NCBI GenBank assembly: GCA_015229005.1
Contig: JADGCL010000022.1
Coordinates: forward strand, 1-42,832
Source of the DNA: Magnetococcales bacterium
GTDB lineage: Bacteria; Pseudomonadota; Magnetococcia; Magnetococcales; JADGCL01
Length of the DNA: 42,832 nucleotides
Reading direction: 5' to 3'
Each line of letters opens with the position of its first letter. Within the stretch, counting starts at the first letter, position 1. Below the pieces are notes generated by a model that was not told the DNA's origin, made no database searches, and worked only from the letters and a program-made list of their open reading frames with translations. The translations under genes were made by a program, and so were the position numbers. This document shows positions 32,260 through 41,609 of this stretch, one piece after another.

Positions 32260-33657
32260 ATGACTGCTTCCCGATCTTCCCTTCGCACCCCCACCGCAGA
32301 CGGTCAGGTTACCCAGATGGCATTTGCCCGGCAAGGGGTCATCACCCCCGAGATGCGGCACGTCGCCTCGGTCGAATCCCTGGAGCCCGAGATGATCAGG
32401 CAGGAGGTGGCATCCGGGCGCATGGTCATCCCCGCCAATGTCAACCACACCGGGCTCAAGCCCGTGGGTATTGGACTTGCGGCCCGCTGCAAGATCAATG
32501 CGAACATTGGCAACTCCCAGATATCCTCCGGTCTCGACGAGGAGGTGGAGAAACTGCGCCTTGCCGTTCGCCACGGGGCCGACACCGTGATGGATCTCTC
32601 CACCGGCAAGGGGATCAGCCGAATCAGACAAGCGATCATCGAACACTCGGAAGTCCCCATCGGCACGGTGCCGATCTACGAGGTGGTGGAACGGCAACCG
32701 GACGTGCGACGCCTGACCGCCCAGATGATCCTCGACGTGATCGAGGAACAGGCCGAACAAGGGGTGGACTACATGACGGTCCACTGCGGGGTGGTGCGCA
32801 AGATCCTGCCGATGATCGAGTCCCGCATCACCAAGATCGTCTCCCGAGGCGGGGCGCTCATGGCCCAGTGGATGCTGCACCACGGGGAGGAGAACCCCCT
32901 CTACACCCATTTCGACCAGCTCCTCGACATCTGCGTCCGCCACGACGTCACCCTCTCCCTCGGGGACGGGATGCGTCCGGGATGCCTCCACGACGCCTCG
33001 GACGCGGCCCAATTCGCCGAGCTTGCCGTCCTCGGCGAATTGACGACCAAAGCCTGGGAGAGGAACGTCCAGGTGATGATCGAAGGTCCCGGCCATGTCC
33101 CCATGGACCAGATCGAGATGAATATGGCCCGGGAACAGGAAATCTGCCACGGAGCCCCCTTCTACGTCCTGGGACCTCTGGTGACCGATATCGCCGCCGG
33201 CTACGACCATATCGCCTCCGCCATCGGCGGCGCCATCGCCGCCTGGAAGGGCGCCTCCATGCTCTGCTATGTGACACCCAAGGAGCATCTGGGACTCCCC
33301 CATGCCGAGGATGTCAGAAACGGCATCATCGCCTACAAGATCGCCGCCCATGCCGCCGATATCGCCCGCAAACGCCCCCAGGCGCGGGATCGGGATGACG
33401 CCATGAGTCGGGCCCGTTACGCCTTCGACTGGAACCAACAGTTCGAATTGGCCCTCGATCCGGATCGCGCCCGGGAGTACCACGACGAGACGCTTCCGGA
33501 AAGTGCCCACCGAACGGCCGAGTTCTGCTCGATGTGCGGCCCCCGCTTCTGTGCCTATAAACTCTCGCGCGAGGTCGCCGAGAAGTCGCGGGAACTGGCC
33601 TCGACTCTGGTACCGGGTCACTGCCCCGAGCAGGCCGCGGCAGCGCCTGCCCCTTGA
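32260..33657 (+). CDS. thiC: Phosphomethylpyrimidine synthase ThiC
   Basis: 465 residues. ThiC converts 5-aminoimidazole ribotide into hydroxymethylpyrimidine phosphate for thiamine, using radical SAM chemistry. Family marks are [19 protein letters not shown] near the start, [49 protein letters not shown] and, near the end, the Fe-S cluster motif CSMCGPRFC (CX2CX4C). The protein is the shorter form without the long N-terminal extension of E. coli ThiC. GGAG lies about 13 bases before the ATG. Confidence 0.93.
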   Translation: MTASRSSLRTPTADGQVTQMAFARQGVITPEMRHVASVESLEPEMIRQEVASGRMVIPANVNHTGLKPVGIGLAARCKINANIGNSQISSGLDEEVEKLRLAVRHGADTVMDLSTGKGISRIRQAIIEHSEVPIGTVPIYEVVERQPDVRRLTAQMILDVIEEQAEQGVDYMTVHCGVVRKILPMIESRITKIVSRGGALMAQWMLHHGEENPLYTHFDQLLDICVRHDVTLSLGDGMRPGCLHDASDAAQFAELAVLGELTTKAWERNVQVMIEGPGHVPMDQIEMNMAREQEICHGAPFYVLGPLVTDIAAGYDHIASAIGGAIAAWKGASMLCYVTPKEHLGLPHAEDVRNGIIAYKIAAHAADIARKRPQARDRDDAMSRARYAFDWNQQFELALDPDRAREYHDETLPESAHRTAEFCSMCGPRFCAYKLSREVAEKSRELASTLVPGHCPEQAAAAPAP

Positions 33658-33663
33658 CCCCTC

Positions 33664-33726
33664 GTCCCGGTGAAGATCGGGCGCAGAGACCGCCCTTTGA
33701 CCCCCGGTCCCGGTGAAGATCGGGCG
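33664..33726. repeat. 43-bp tandem repeat after thiC
   Basis: GTCCCGGTGAAGATCGGGCG occurs exactly at 33664-33683 and 33707-33726, with related sequence before both (TTGACCCC). It begins at the thiC stop. The CCCG...CGGG parts could form small hairpins. The GTG at 33670 that may start the next gene is inside the first copy. Confidence 0.6.
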
Positions 33727-34776
33727 TCAGGCGATCGTCCAGGAAAGGTTGGTGATCCCCGTCCCCACGCAATACCGCTCCACCGGGCCGACCTGACCCG
33801 ACAGGATGCCCTTCGGCTCCAGGAGCAGTTGGCGCGGCAGCCGTTCCACGACCCGGAGAGTCTGCAATCCTGGGAGGGAGTCTGGGCCGACGCCTGGGAG
33901 CGCCCGGCGGTCGCCTTCGCCGACACCTTCGAGGTCATGCGCTGCCTGAAGGCGCTCATGGGGTGGCGTTCGGGGGATGCGGTGGCAGCAGATGTCCTGC
34001 TGGAGCCGGCCTGGAGGGAAGCCCTCGGCGCATCCTGGCTGCATTGGGCAACAACCGACATCGACCCGGTAACCGCTCGCAACAAAGGGGCTCCGCTCCC
34101 CCCCGAAGGTGCCCCCGTGCGCGCCTGGATCGGTCGGCACCCCTTCGGACTTCCCTCTCCTCCCGTTTCCTGTCCCGCCGGGGTAATGCTCTTGGAGGAA
34201 GTCTCCTCCCTGATCCTCCCCTTCCCCGGGAGCGGCTGGGGAGAAGCGCAGCTCCTCTGCCTGGATGGTAACCGAATCCTGCAGGCCGGCGGCACCTGCC
34301 TGGTTCTCAGCCGCGACGAGCGGTGGATCCGCGAGCTGTCGATAATGCGACAGCATCCCCCCTCGGCGGCGGCCTCCGCCCTTGGGCTGAGCCAATGGCA
34401 GGGAGTGAAGAGACTCTTGGAGTTGCGCGAGGCACTGGCGCACCGCTATATCGGGATGCGGAATCAGGGAGAGTTTTCGATGCCGGAGGCCGGTGGCGCT
34501 GGCGGGCGGGCCTGGGAGCTTTTCCACCTCCGGATGCCGAGCGAGGAAAGCCTCCGCTCCCTGGCCGCCCACCTCAGGGTGCGTCACATCGCTGCCGCCT
34601 CCCCCGTCTGGCATGCCGTCCCGGCGTTCCCACCCTGGCCGGGTCTGAAGGCATTCCTGGGCCACGCCCTGGCGCTCCCTTTCCACGCAAGTCTCGACTT
34701 GGTTCTGCAAAAGCGCGTCATCAACCGAATCCATCGATGGGTCGAAAGACGACCCCGGGGGCCAGAGGGTGGGTGA
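33670..34776 (+). CDS. DegT/aminotransferase-like protein, active site apparently lost
   Basis: 368 residues from a tentative GTG start. From about residue 35 it recalls the DegT/DnrJ/EryC1 sugar aminotransferase layout (IPLHRADLTRQDALRLQEQL, then DTFEVMRCLKALMG, a TTDIDPVTARN segment, LLEEVSSLILPF, and LQAGGTCLVLSRDERWI). At the place of the PLP-binding lysine (FSxHxxKxxTxGEGG) it has LCLDGNRILQAGG, with no lysine. This reading is by pattern only. If right, the protein is a catalytically inactive relative. The gene follows thiC but may be unrelated. Confidence 0.45.
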   Translation: MKIGRRDRPLTPGPGEDRASGDRPGKVGDPRPHAIPLHRADLTRQDALRLQEQLARQPFHDPESLQSWEGVWADAWERPAVAFADTFEVMRCLKALMGWRSGDAVAADVLLEPAWREALGASWLHWATTDIDPVTARNKGAPLPPEGAPVRAWIGRHPFGLPSPPVSCPAGVMLLEEVSSLILPFPGSGWGEAQLLCLDGNRILQAGGTCLVLSRDERWIRELSIMRQHPPSAAASALGLSQWQGVKRLLELREALAHRYIGMRNQGEFSMPEAGGAGGRAWELFHLRMPSEESLRSLAAHLRVRHIAAASPVWHAVPAFPPWPGLKAFLGHALALPFHASLDLVLQKRVINRIHRWVERRPRGPEGG

Positions 34777-34865
34777 GGCGGAAAATTGTTCGGGCAGGTA
34801 TGATCGCAGGCAGGCAACCGATTGCCCAGTGGCCTGCGGTATCGGTTTCGCGGAGTGACGGCTTG

Positions 34866-35687
34866 ATGGAGATCACCTTCGCCGTTTCCGGGGTCACGGC
34901 CCCTCTCTGGTTGCCGCCTCTAGCGGCAGCGATCATTTCCTTCTTCACCTCCATGATCGGCATCTCCGGCGCTTTCCTGCTGATGCCCTTCCAGATGAGC
35001 GTCCTGGGTTGTGCCGGACCGTCGGCCAGCGCCACCAACCTGGTCTACAATCTGGTGGCGATCCCAGGCCCCGCCTGGCGCTACAGGCACGAGGGACGGC
35101 TGTGGTGGCGGCTGGCCCTGGTCATCTCCCTGGGCGGCGCTCCTGGAACACTTCTGGGCGTCTGGGTGCGCACTCATCACTTGTCAGACCGGAACAGCTT
35201 TCAGCTCTTTGCCGCCCTGGTTCTGGGCTATCTGGGTCTGCGCCTGCTGGCCGACATCCTGGGCCGACGAACACAAACAGCGGACAACGATGCCGTGCGC
35301 CCCGCCTTTTCCGTCCCGCTCATGGCGGCGCTCTCCTTTCTGGTTGGTGTGGTAGGAACCATCTACGGCATCGGCGGCGGCTCCTTCATGGTCCCTCTAT
35401 GCGTGACGGTGTTTCGCCTGCCCATCCACGCGGTGGCGGGTGCAACCCTCACCGCCACGCTGTTGACCTCGCTCTTCGCCTTGGCAGCCTACCAATGGTT
35501 GCCCTCGCCTGTTCTGGCGCAACCCGACTGGCCCTTGGGTCTCCTCTTCGGTCTGGGCGGGTTCGTCGGCGGCCTGGCAGGCGCCCGTTACCAGCGCCTG
35601 GTATCGCAACGGGTGTTGAAGGCCGTGCTGGCCGCTCTCCTGGTGGGACTGGCGCTACGCTACGGCATGAGCTACGCTACGGCATGA
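34866..35687 (+). CDS. Sulfite exporter TauE/SafE family permease
   Basis: 273 residues with about seven or eight membrane helices. The two-repeat TauE/SafE pattern is clear: a first repeat starting LPPLAAAIISFFTSMIGISG, GAFLLMPF and SASATNLVYNLVAIPG, and a second starting ALSFLVGVVGTIYGIGGGSF, MVPLCVTVF and HAVAGATLTATLLTSLFA. Members export sulfite, sulfoacetate or related anions. ATG 34866 has GGAG about ten bases ahead. The retropepsin gene converges from the other side. Confidence 0.85.
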   Translation: MEITFAVSGVTAPLWLPPLAAAIISFFTSMIGISGAFLLMPFQMSVLGCAGPSASATNLVYNLVAIPGPAWRYRHEGRLWWRLALVISLGGAPGTLLGVWVRTHHLSDRNSFQLFAALVLGYLGLRLLADILGRRTQTADNDAVRPAFSVPLMAALSFLVGVVGTIYGIGGGSFMVPLCVTVFRLPIHAVAGATLTATLLTSLFALAAYQWLPSPVLAQPDWPLGLLFGLGGFVGGLAGARYQRLVSQRVLKAVLAALLVGLALRYGMSYATA

Positions 35688-35721
35688 GCGCGTTCGTTGT
35701 TGCGTTCCCGCGATCCGGTTT

Positions 35722-36669
35722 CTAAGGGGGAGACCCCGCTTCCGGGGAAAGATGCGTCGTCCCCCGGGCCCCGGCCACCTGACCCTGGGACGGATCCGAA
35801 CTCGCCGCCACGGAATCGATCCCGCCCAGGAGGAGCCGGTGCCGCTGGTAATCGATCCGGGCATTGAGCTTGGTCAGAAGATCCCGACCCAAACGCGAAG
35901 GCTCCCCAGCAGCGGCAACCAACAGGGCGATGTTCTGCACCTCATAGCCGCCAAAACGCAACGAACGCAAAACCACCACCTCCCGATCCACCGCCCCCCC
36001 CCCCGGCAGACGGAACTTGCCCGGGGCCAACACCTCCCTCTCGTTGAGAAGCTTCTTCTCCCTCAACGACGCAACCAACTCGACGGCGATCATGGCCTCC
36101 GAGGCCTCCGGATCGACCAGAAACCGACCCGAAACCGCACCATTGAGTTCGGCCTCCGTCCAATAACCCCCTCCTTCGGCCACCAGCGGCCACTCGAGCC
36201 CCAGGTACCCACCGAAGAGCGAATGAGGACAAGCCCCCTCGATACGAATCCGTTTGAGGCCGGCATCCCGGGAGATGTCCCAACACTCACTCCTCTCCAA
36301 AACCCGACGTCGACTCCCCTGTTGCAGGACGATCTCCTCATCGGCAATCCGTTCCACCCGGGTCCCGTCCTTCAAGATTCCCCCCTCCGGGACCAGATCG
36401 CCATCGATGATCAACACTCCCGCAGCGCCACCCCGTTTCACCAAGTCGATCCGCCAGGCCCGATCGGTGGCAACCGTTGCATTCGGCACTTCGGCCAGAG
36501 ATGAGATCCCCTCATCCCCGATCCCCTTCCCCTGGGGCGACTCCCCCGCATCCCAATCCGGACGCGTAGGATCCGGCCCGGCAATATCCGCTGCCATCAC
36601 CCCGAGGGCAATCGGCCAGGATACCCATACCGGCACCACCATCCACCGGAGAATACGCAACAAACGCAT
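35722..36669 (-). CDS. Retropepsin-like exported protein
   Basis: 315 residues. The N-terminus carries a hydrophobic stretch (ILRWMVVPVWVSWPIALGVMA). Residues 75-125 look like the start of a PilP/GspC-type domain (GGILKDGTRVERIADEEIVL). From about residue 170 a retropepsin-like domain follows: a GRFLVDPEASEAMIAVELVA strand where DTG would be expected, and LGRDLLTKLNARIDYQRHRLLL at the end. Asp is kept but DPE replaces DT/SG, so protease activity is doubtful. It probably acts in the periplasm. Confidence 0.6.
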   Translation of the reverse strand: MRLLRILRWMVVPVWVSWPIALGVMAADIAGPDPTRPDWDAGESPQGKGIGDEGISSLAEVPNATVATDRAWRIDLVKRGGAAGVLIIDGDLVPEGGILKDGTRVERIADEEIVLQQGSRRRVLERSECWDISRDAGLKRIRIEGACPHSLFGGYLGLEWPLVAEGGGYWTEAELNGAVSGRFLVDPEASEAMIAVELVASLREKKLLNEREVLAPGKFRLPGGGAVDREVVVLRSLRFGGYEVQNIALLVAAAGEPSRLGRDLLTKLNARIDYQRHRLLLGGIDSVAASSDPSQGQVAGARGTTHLSPEAGSPP

Positions 36670-36716
36670 GGAACCTCACCACGATGCCCACCGGAAACAG
36701 GAACTGAACCGAAAAA

Positions 36717-37790
36717 TCAGGGATGCCGCAGCAGCAGAGAGATCACAAACCCGGAGAGAAACGCATTCTTGCCCGTTAAACCATAGACCTCGCCCAGGAG
36801 ATCGGCCAAACGCACCGGATCCGCCTGAGCCGGTGGAGGAATCGCCCGCAACCAGGCCTGTAGCTTCTCCCGGCCATACTTCCCGTGCAAGGCCGCAAGC
36901 CAGTTGCCAGGAAAGGCCGCCCGCTCCTCCTTGTAAAGGACCAGGGCGCCACGGACGATATCCAAAACCTCGTCCCGCGAAAAAAGCGTCAGTCCAGATC
37001 CCCCACCCAATTGGACGACAACGTTGTCGATCACCCCCTCCACCGAGGCATCACAAAGATCGCTCCCCGCCTCGAACCCCACCTCTGAGGCCACCACCGC
37101 CCGAGGATCGACCCCGGTCAACCGCTCGCGCAGCAGACGCTCAACATCGAGGGAGAGATGGCGCTGAACCCCATCGAACCCCCCCTTGACCCGCAGGGTC
37201 CGAATGGTCGCTCCATTGGTATCGTCAGGCAGAAGATCGTTGTGGTAGAAGTGGCGGATCTCACCCAGGCTGCGACCGGCGGAATCGAAAAAACGAATCC
37301 GCACACCGAGCCAGGCCCGATCATCCACCCCCCCCATCGCATAAAGAGGGGTATAGTCGAACTCCAACCGCCGGAGCGCTTGATGAAATATCCGCCGGTA
37401 CCCCTGGGTCCCCTGGCTCTTCTCGAACTTCAGGGAAAGCCGCCCCTCACGGATCTCGGGGACCGCCTCTCCCCGATCGGGAAGCGGAAGCTCCGGCGGT
37501 GTCACCGCAGGCGGAGTGTCCAGGGAAAGGAAGAGGGCATCCTCCGACGGCTCCGGCGCCGCCCGCTCCGGCTCCCCTCCCTCGACGCATCGATTCCGGT
37601 TGGCCTGCGGCAACCACCCTGGAAGATCCGCCACGCCATCGGGGCGATCGAAATTTTCCCGGAAAAACTCCCCCTCCCCCGCCTGGGCAAAGGAGAGCGT
37701 CGATACCACCAGGAGAGGGACCAACACCAATCGCCGCCGCAACCCCGGCCACCCGGTAAGAGACCCCCTGCCGCCGCTGGCCCCTCCCAT
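36717..37790 (-). CDS. Exported protein of unknown function
   Basis: 357 residues with a signal peptide (basic start, then LVLVPLLVVSTLSFAQA, cleaved near residue 37). The rest lacks membrane helices. The middle contains beta-rich segments such as GRLSLKFEKSQGTQG, RRLEFDYTPLYAMGG and WLGVRIRFFD, in the style of a concanavalin-like lectin domain. The C-terminal 70 residues are helical. The ATG overlaps the lytic transglycosylase stop (TGATG), so the two are coupled and both act outside the cytoplasm. Confidence 0.6.
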   Translation of the reverse strand: MGGASGGRGSLTGWPGLRRRLVLVPLLVVSTLSFAQAGEGEFFRENFDRPDGVADLPGWLPQANRNRCVEGGEPERAAPEPSEDALFLSLDTPPAVTPPELPLPDRGEAVPEIREGRLSLKFEKSQGTQGYRRIFHQALRRLEFDYTPLYAMGGVDDRAWLGVRIRFFDSAGRSLGEIRHFYHNDLLPDDTNGATIRTLRVKGGFDGVQRHLSLDVERLLRERLTGVDPRAVVASEVGFEAGSDLCDASVEGVIDNVVVQLGGGSGLTLFSRDEVLDIVRGALVLYKEERAAFPGNWLAALHGKYGREKLQAWLRAIPPPAQADPVRLADLLGEVYGLTGKNAFLSGFVISLLLRHP

Positions 37791-38479
37791 CACAGATATT
37801 CCCGATAGCGCCGGTAATAATCCAATACCCGGCTGACATATTCCCGCGTCTCCTGAATCGCGGGGATGCGGTTTCCCGCCCGCCGCACCGCATTCTCTCC
37901 AGCATTGTATGCCGCCAGGGAAAGCGACAGATCATTGTCGAACTTGACCAGAAGATCGGCCAGATGTCGGGTCCCCGCATGGATGTTGGAGACCGGGTCC
38001 CGACGATTCAGCACCCCGTATTGCAGCGCCGTCTCCGGCATAAGTTGCATCAGCCCCACCGCCCCGGCCCGGGAGACGGCATTGGGATCGAAATTGGACT
38101 CCGCCTTGATTACCGCCATCACCAGCGCCGGGTTCAGCCGATAACGACCCGCCGCCCAATGGATCGTCTCCCGGAATGCGGCCAGCCCCCTCATACCCAG
38201 GCTGACGTAGGACCTCGGTTCCTGGACCACGGGCTGCCGAGGCAGGGTGACCGGACGCCGGCGTGTACTCACCAGGAGACGATAGCGGGGATCATTGGGC
38301 GAATCAGTCAGGTGGACGACCCCATTGGCATCCACGAAGGAAAAGATGTCCGCCCCGGCCTCTCCGGGAACCAGGGAGGAGACCAGCGCCATCCCCAACA
38401 GCAGCCCGAACCGGGACCCGCCCCCTTGTCGGGTCCGCTCAAGAAAACCTGGCGAACGACGCATCGGCATGAAGATCAT
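37790..38479 (-). CDS. Lytic transglycosylase with DUF4124 domain
   Basis: 229 residues from ATG 38479; longer upstream frames are not coding-like. A signal peptide (RFGLLLGMALVSSLVPGEAGA) is followed by a DUF4124-type strand pair, DIFSFVDANGVVHLTDSPND. The SLT domain follows with the catalytic Glu in MAVIKAESNFDPNAVS, the GLMQLMPETA motif and LAAYNAGENAVRRAG. It cuts peptidoglycan and is probably periplasmic. The exact start among ATG 38479, 38470 and 38464 is uncertain. Confidence 0.85.
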   Translation of the reverse strand: MIFMPMRRSPGFLERTRQGGGSRFGLLLGMALVSSLVPGEAGADIFSFVDANGVVHLTDSPNDPRYRLLVSTRRRPVTLPRQPVVQEPRSYVSLGMRGLAAFRETIHWAAGRYRLNPALVMAVIKAESNFDPNAVSRAGAVGLMQLMPETALQYGVLNRRDPVSNIHAGTRHLADLLVKFDNDLSLSLAAYNAGENAVRRAGNRIPAIQETREYVSRVLDYYRRYREYL

Positions 38480-38651
38480 CGGCAAACCCGTCAAGACCCC
38501 GGACCACAGCGGCGGAACTCCGCAACCACCCCCGGCAAGACCTGCGACCGGGAGGCCCCCAGAACACGACCCGACCTCGGGCACAAACCCCGAGCCGGGA
38601 AAATACCGGCGCGGCGATCCGGGGAAACGCAAGCAGGAATCAAGCCAACAC

Positions 38652-39005
38652 TCAGGACGAAGAGAGCGACGAGCGAACACTCTGTACCGCGACCAGGAAC
38701 CGCAAGGCAACCCCGTCCCCGTCCACCCGGGCCACCTCACAGGGGAAGCGGTAATGGACTTCGTCGGAATCCCAGGGACCGTCCAACCCCAGGTGCCCCT
38801 CCTCCCCCTCCATCAGCCCCCTGGCCGGTTCGAAGAGAATGACGAAAGCACCCCCGGTACTCATATCACGCAAAAGACCCCGCGCCTCGACGCCGCTGTC
38901 GAGGTAGAGGACCACCCGCGCCTGTGCCGGAAATCGGGGGGTCCGCCGGCGGGAATCCTGGCGCCACCCGGGAGGAAGGCGGCGAAAGATACTGTAACGG
39001 CTCAT
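38652..39005 (-). CDS. PilZ domain protein
   Basis: 117 residues. PilZ marks are the RRRTPRFPAQ start (RxxxR type) and RDMSTGGAFV (D-x-S-x-x-G), the residues that bind cyclic di-GMP. A GLEGDGVALRF-like strand near the end completes the barrel pattern (here reading DGDGVALRFL). It overlaps the threonine synthase stop by ATGA. Single-domain PilZ proteins act as c-di-GMP receptors for motility or surface behaviour. Confidence 0.8.
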   Translation of the reverse strand: MSRYSIFRRLPPGWRQDSRRRTPRFPAQARVVLYLDSGVEARGLLRDMSTGGAFVILFEPARGLMEGEEGHLGLDGPWDSDEVHYRFPCEVARVDGDGVALRFLVAVQSVRSSLSSS

Positions 39006-40381
39006 TGAAAGGAGTGTATCAGGTGTCGCCGCACCGCTTCCACCTCCGCCGGAAGTACCGTACACCGGGTCGGCAACGACCTCAATCCGGCCAGCACCGG
39101 GGGCAACTCCGGCTCGACCCCGGTCGCCTCCCGGACCGCAGCGCCGAACTTGGCCGGGTGCGCCGTCGCCAGGCAAATGACCTCTCCCTCCCCCGACGCC
39201 GCCCGCAACCCGACTGCGGTGTGGGGATCGGCCAGGTAGCCGGTGGCCTGGTAAAGCTCGCGAATTTCGGCCAGCGTCTCCTCCTCGCCAACCGCACGCG
39301 CAACAAACTCCCGAGACACCGCTCGCGCCTGCTCGGGTGTCACCGAAAAGGAACCTTCCGCAGAAAAACGATCCATCAACCCACGGACCGCTGCAGGATC
39401 CTCTCCCAGAAGATAGTAAAGGTAGCGCTCGAAGTTGGAGGAAACCTGAATATCCATCGACGGACTGACGGTCGGATGAACCTCTCCCATGGCATAATGA
39501 CCGGTGTCGACAAAACGGGTCAAGATGTCGTTACGATTGGTGGCCATGATCAACCGGGAGATCGGCAAACCCATCTTTCGGGCAACAAAGCCCGCAAAAA
39601 CATCCCCGAAATTACCGGTCGGGACCGCGAAAGCCACCGGGCGGTCCACCCGACCGCCTGAAAGCCGCCCCCAGGCGTAGAAGTAATACACTATCTGAGC
39701 CAGAATACGCGCCCAATTGATGGAATTGACCGCCCCCAATCGATAGCGTTCCTTGAACTCCAAATCGTTGAACAGGCTCTTGACAATCCGCTGACCGTCG
39801 TCGAAAGTCCCCTCGACCGCGATGTTGGTGACATTGGCATCCAAAACCGTAGTCATCTGCCGCTCCTGCATCGGCGAGACCCGGCCATGCGGGTGGAGGA
39901 TCGCGATCCGGATCCGCGATCGGCCCCTCACCCCGTGGATGGCAGCAGAACCGGTATCCCCGGAGGTAGCCCCGAGGATGTTCAACTCCCCAGCCTCCCG
40001 GTCCAGGAGATATTCGAACAGATTGCCCAAAAATTGGAGCGCCACATCCTTGAACGCGAGCGTCGGCCCATGGAAAAGTTCCAGGATCGGTCGCCCCCCA
40101 ACCATGCGCACCGGGGTGATTTCGGGGTGAGAAAAACCGCCGTAGGCCCTCTGGACGAGTCCAGGCAACATCGAGACCAACGGCTCCTCAACCACAAAAG
40201 GCCGCATCACCTCCACCGCCAGTTCGGCGAAGGGTAGCCCCCCCCAGCGCCTCAGCTCATCCGCCCCCACCCTGGGAATCCGCTCGGGAAGCAACAGCCC
40301 GCCATCGGTGGCGAGCCCCATCATCACCGCCTGGGAAAAGGTGACCGGCGCCACCCCCCCTCGCGTACTGATGTATCTCAC
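39002..40381 (-). CDS. thrC: Threonine synthase
   Basis: 459 residues from a GTG that overlaps the CYTH stop (GTGA), with AGGAGG four bases ahead. Marks of the long (ThrC1) type are RYISTRGGVAPVTFSQAV at the start, the PLP lysine in FHGPTLAFKDVALQFLGNL, GATSGDTGSAAIHG, and VPTGNFGDVFAGFVA. It converts O-phosphohomoserine to threonine with PLP. The neighbouring CYTH and PilZ genes are coupled to it but have no known link to threonine synthesis. Confidence 0.93.
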   Translation of the reverse strand: MRYISTRGGVAPVTFSQAVMMGLATDGGLLLPERIPRVGADELRRWGGLPFAELAVEVMRPFVVEEPLVSMLPGLVQRAYGGFSHPEITPVRMVGGRPILELFHGPTLAFKDVALQFLGNLFEYLLDREAGELNILGATSGDTGSAAIHGVRGRSRIRIAILHPHGRVSPMQERQMTTVLDANVTNIAVEGTFDDGQRIVKSLFNDLEFKERYRLGAVNSINWARILAQIVYYFYAWGRLSGGRVDRPVAFAVPTGNFGDVFAGFVARKMGLPISRLIMATNRNDILTRFVDTGHYAMGEVHPTVSPSMDIQVSSNFERYLYYLLGEDPAAVRGLMDRFSAEGSFSVTPEQARAVSREFVARAVGEEETLAEIRELYQATGYLADPHTAVGLRAASGEGEVICLATAHPAKFGAAVREATGVEPELPPVLAGLRSLPTRCTVLPAEVEAVRRHLIHSFQ

Positions 40382-41046
40382 AACGCCTCCTCTCCTGGCG
40401 ACCGAGTCGCCGACTCGGACTCCATGAGCCCCAAAAGGCACAGACCAACACCGTGCTTGGAGCTGCTTGAGGGAACGAGCCGATGCCGCCGCGCCAACCC
40501 CTCCGCCAACCGCTTCACCGGCTCAAAAGGACCCGAGATCCGCTCCAGCTCGACCTCCAGGATCCCCTGGCGCAGCCCCCCGGCACGCACTTCTCCAACA
40601 TCAAGGGCCAACTCGGCGACGGACTCCCCGGCCAAGCGGAGCTTGAGACGCCGACGGTGAATGTCGCTGACGATAAAGGGATCCATCGGCGTCTTCGGTC
40701 CGCCAACAAGGGCAAGCACCTGCTCCCGCAGCGGCCCCTCCGGCAGATCCGCGAAACAGCGAACAGGTCCGTCCAAGCGTACCTCGATCTCCTCCCGACG
40801 GGAAACCCCGTCCACCACCTCCCCGTGCCCCTTGAGTCCGACCCGCCAGACCCTACCCTCCCGACGGGAACGGAAGGCGAGACGGTTGGCCAGAAACACA
40901 TGCGTCGGGGTATCGTAGTAGGTCGTCAGAAGGGGGACACTTTCGACCGCCGAGAACGCGGCGTCCCGGACCTCGACATCATCCAGAACCGCGCTCAGGC
41001 TCTCCCGGTCGGGAGCCGAGAGCTTGATCTCTTCCTCGATCACCAT
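40378..41046 (-). CDS. CYTH domain protein (triphosphatase-like)
   Basis: 222 residues from ATG 41046. The N-terminal EEEIKLSA is the ExExK signature of CYTH/triphosphate-tunnel enzymes. Later segments form the tunnel strands: LTTYYDTPTHVFLANRLAFRSRRE, WRVGLKGHGEVV, REEIEVRLDG and ILEVELERISG. Such proteins are inorganic triphosphatases or relatives of adenylate cyclase; residues suit triphosphate binding. The gene is coupled to thrC. Confidence 0.8.
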   Translation of the reverse strand: MVIEEEIKLSAPDRESLSAVLDDVEVRDAAFSAVESVPLLTTYYDTPTHVFLANRLAFRSRREGRVWRVGLKGHGEVVDGVSRREEIEVRLDGPVRCFADLPEGPLREQVLALVGGPKTPMDPFIVSDIHRRRLKLRLAGESVAELALDVGEVRAGGLRQGILEVELERISGPFEPVKRLAEGLARRHRLVPSSSSKHGVGLCLLGLMESESATRSPGEEAL

Positions 41047-41142
41047 GGCAGCATCGGGCAACCGCCCCCTCCCGTTTCCGTAACCCCGCGACAGGGACAT
41101 TCGAACCCGCCCCCGACAAGATCGGGAAGATGGACGAACAAA

Positions 41143-41562
41143 TCACCCCCCCTGGCGTGGATACCCCTGCTCCTCCCAGCGAAGCATGCCGCCTGCGACA
41201 TTGCAGACCGTGGGAAACCCGGCACGTTTGAGGATCACCGCGCCGCTCAGGGAGCGATTCCCCGTTCGGCAGATCACCGCGACTCCACGATCAGGATATC
41301 GTGTACGCAAAGAGGCGGCCTTCTCCCGCAACTCCGGCAAGGGAACAAGAACGGCCTCGCGAACGTGGCCCTGGTTGAACTCCCGGGTGGAACGCACATC
41401 CACCAGGAGCGGGGGTTCCGGCCCGCCTAAACGGTTGGCCAGATCATGGACCGAGATGGAGACGATGCCAAAAAAACGGGAGAGGATGGGACCCCGGAAA
41501 ACCAGGCCGACCGCCATCACCAGAAGAAAGAGAGAGAATCCGTTCTCCTGCAACCACGCCAT
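41143..41562 (-). CDS. Membrane-anchored rhodanese
   Basis: 139 residues. A single membrane helix at about 8-25 (GFSLFLLVMAVGLVF) is followed by a rhodanese domain with PLLVDVRSTREFNQGHV and the active-site VICRTGNRSLSGA, with Cys at about residue 98. The catalytic domain probably lies on the cytoplasmic side, where it could carry persulfide sulfur. It follows an ArsR-type regulator on the same strand with a 47-base gap, which suggests co-regulation. Confidence 0.85.
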   Translation of the reverse strand: MAWLQENGFSLFLLVMAVGLVFRGPILSRFFGIVSISVHDLANRLGGPEPPLLVDVRSTREFNQGHVREAVLVPLPELREKAASLRTRYPDRGVAVICRTGNRSLSGAVILKRAGFPTVCNVAGGMLRWEEQGYPRQGG

Positions 41563-41609
41563 GAGAACCCCCTTGGCAGAGAAGGCCCCGCCCGTTTCTC
41601 AACAGGCTG

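Noticed and set aside
32145..33621. Long frames overlapping thiC on both strands
   Set aside because: ThiC has full motif support; the others are GC-driven shadows rich in Arg, Gly and Pro.
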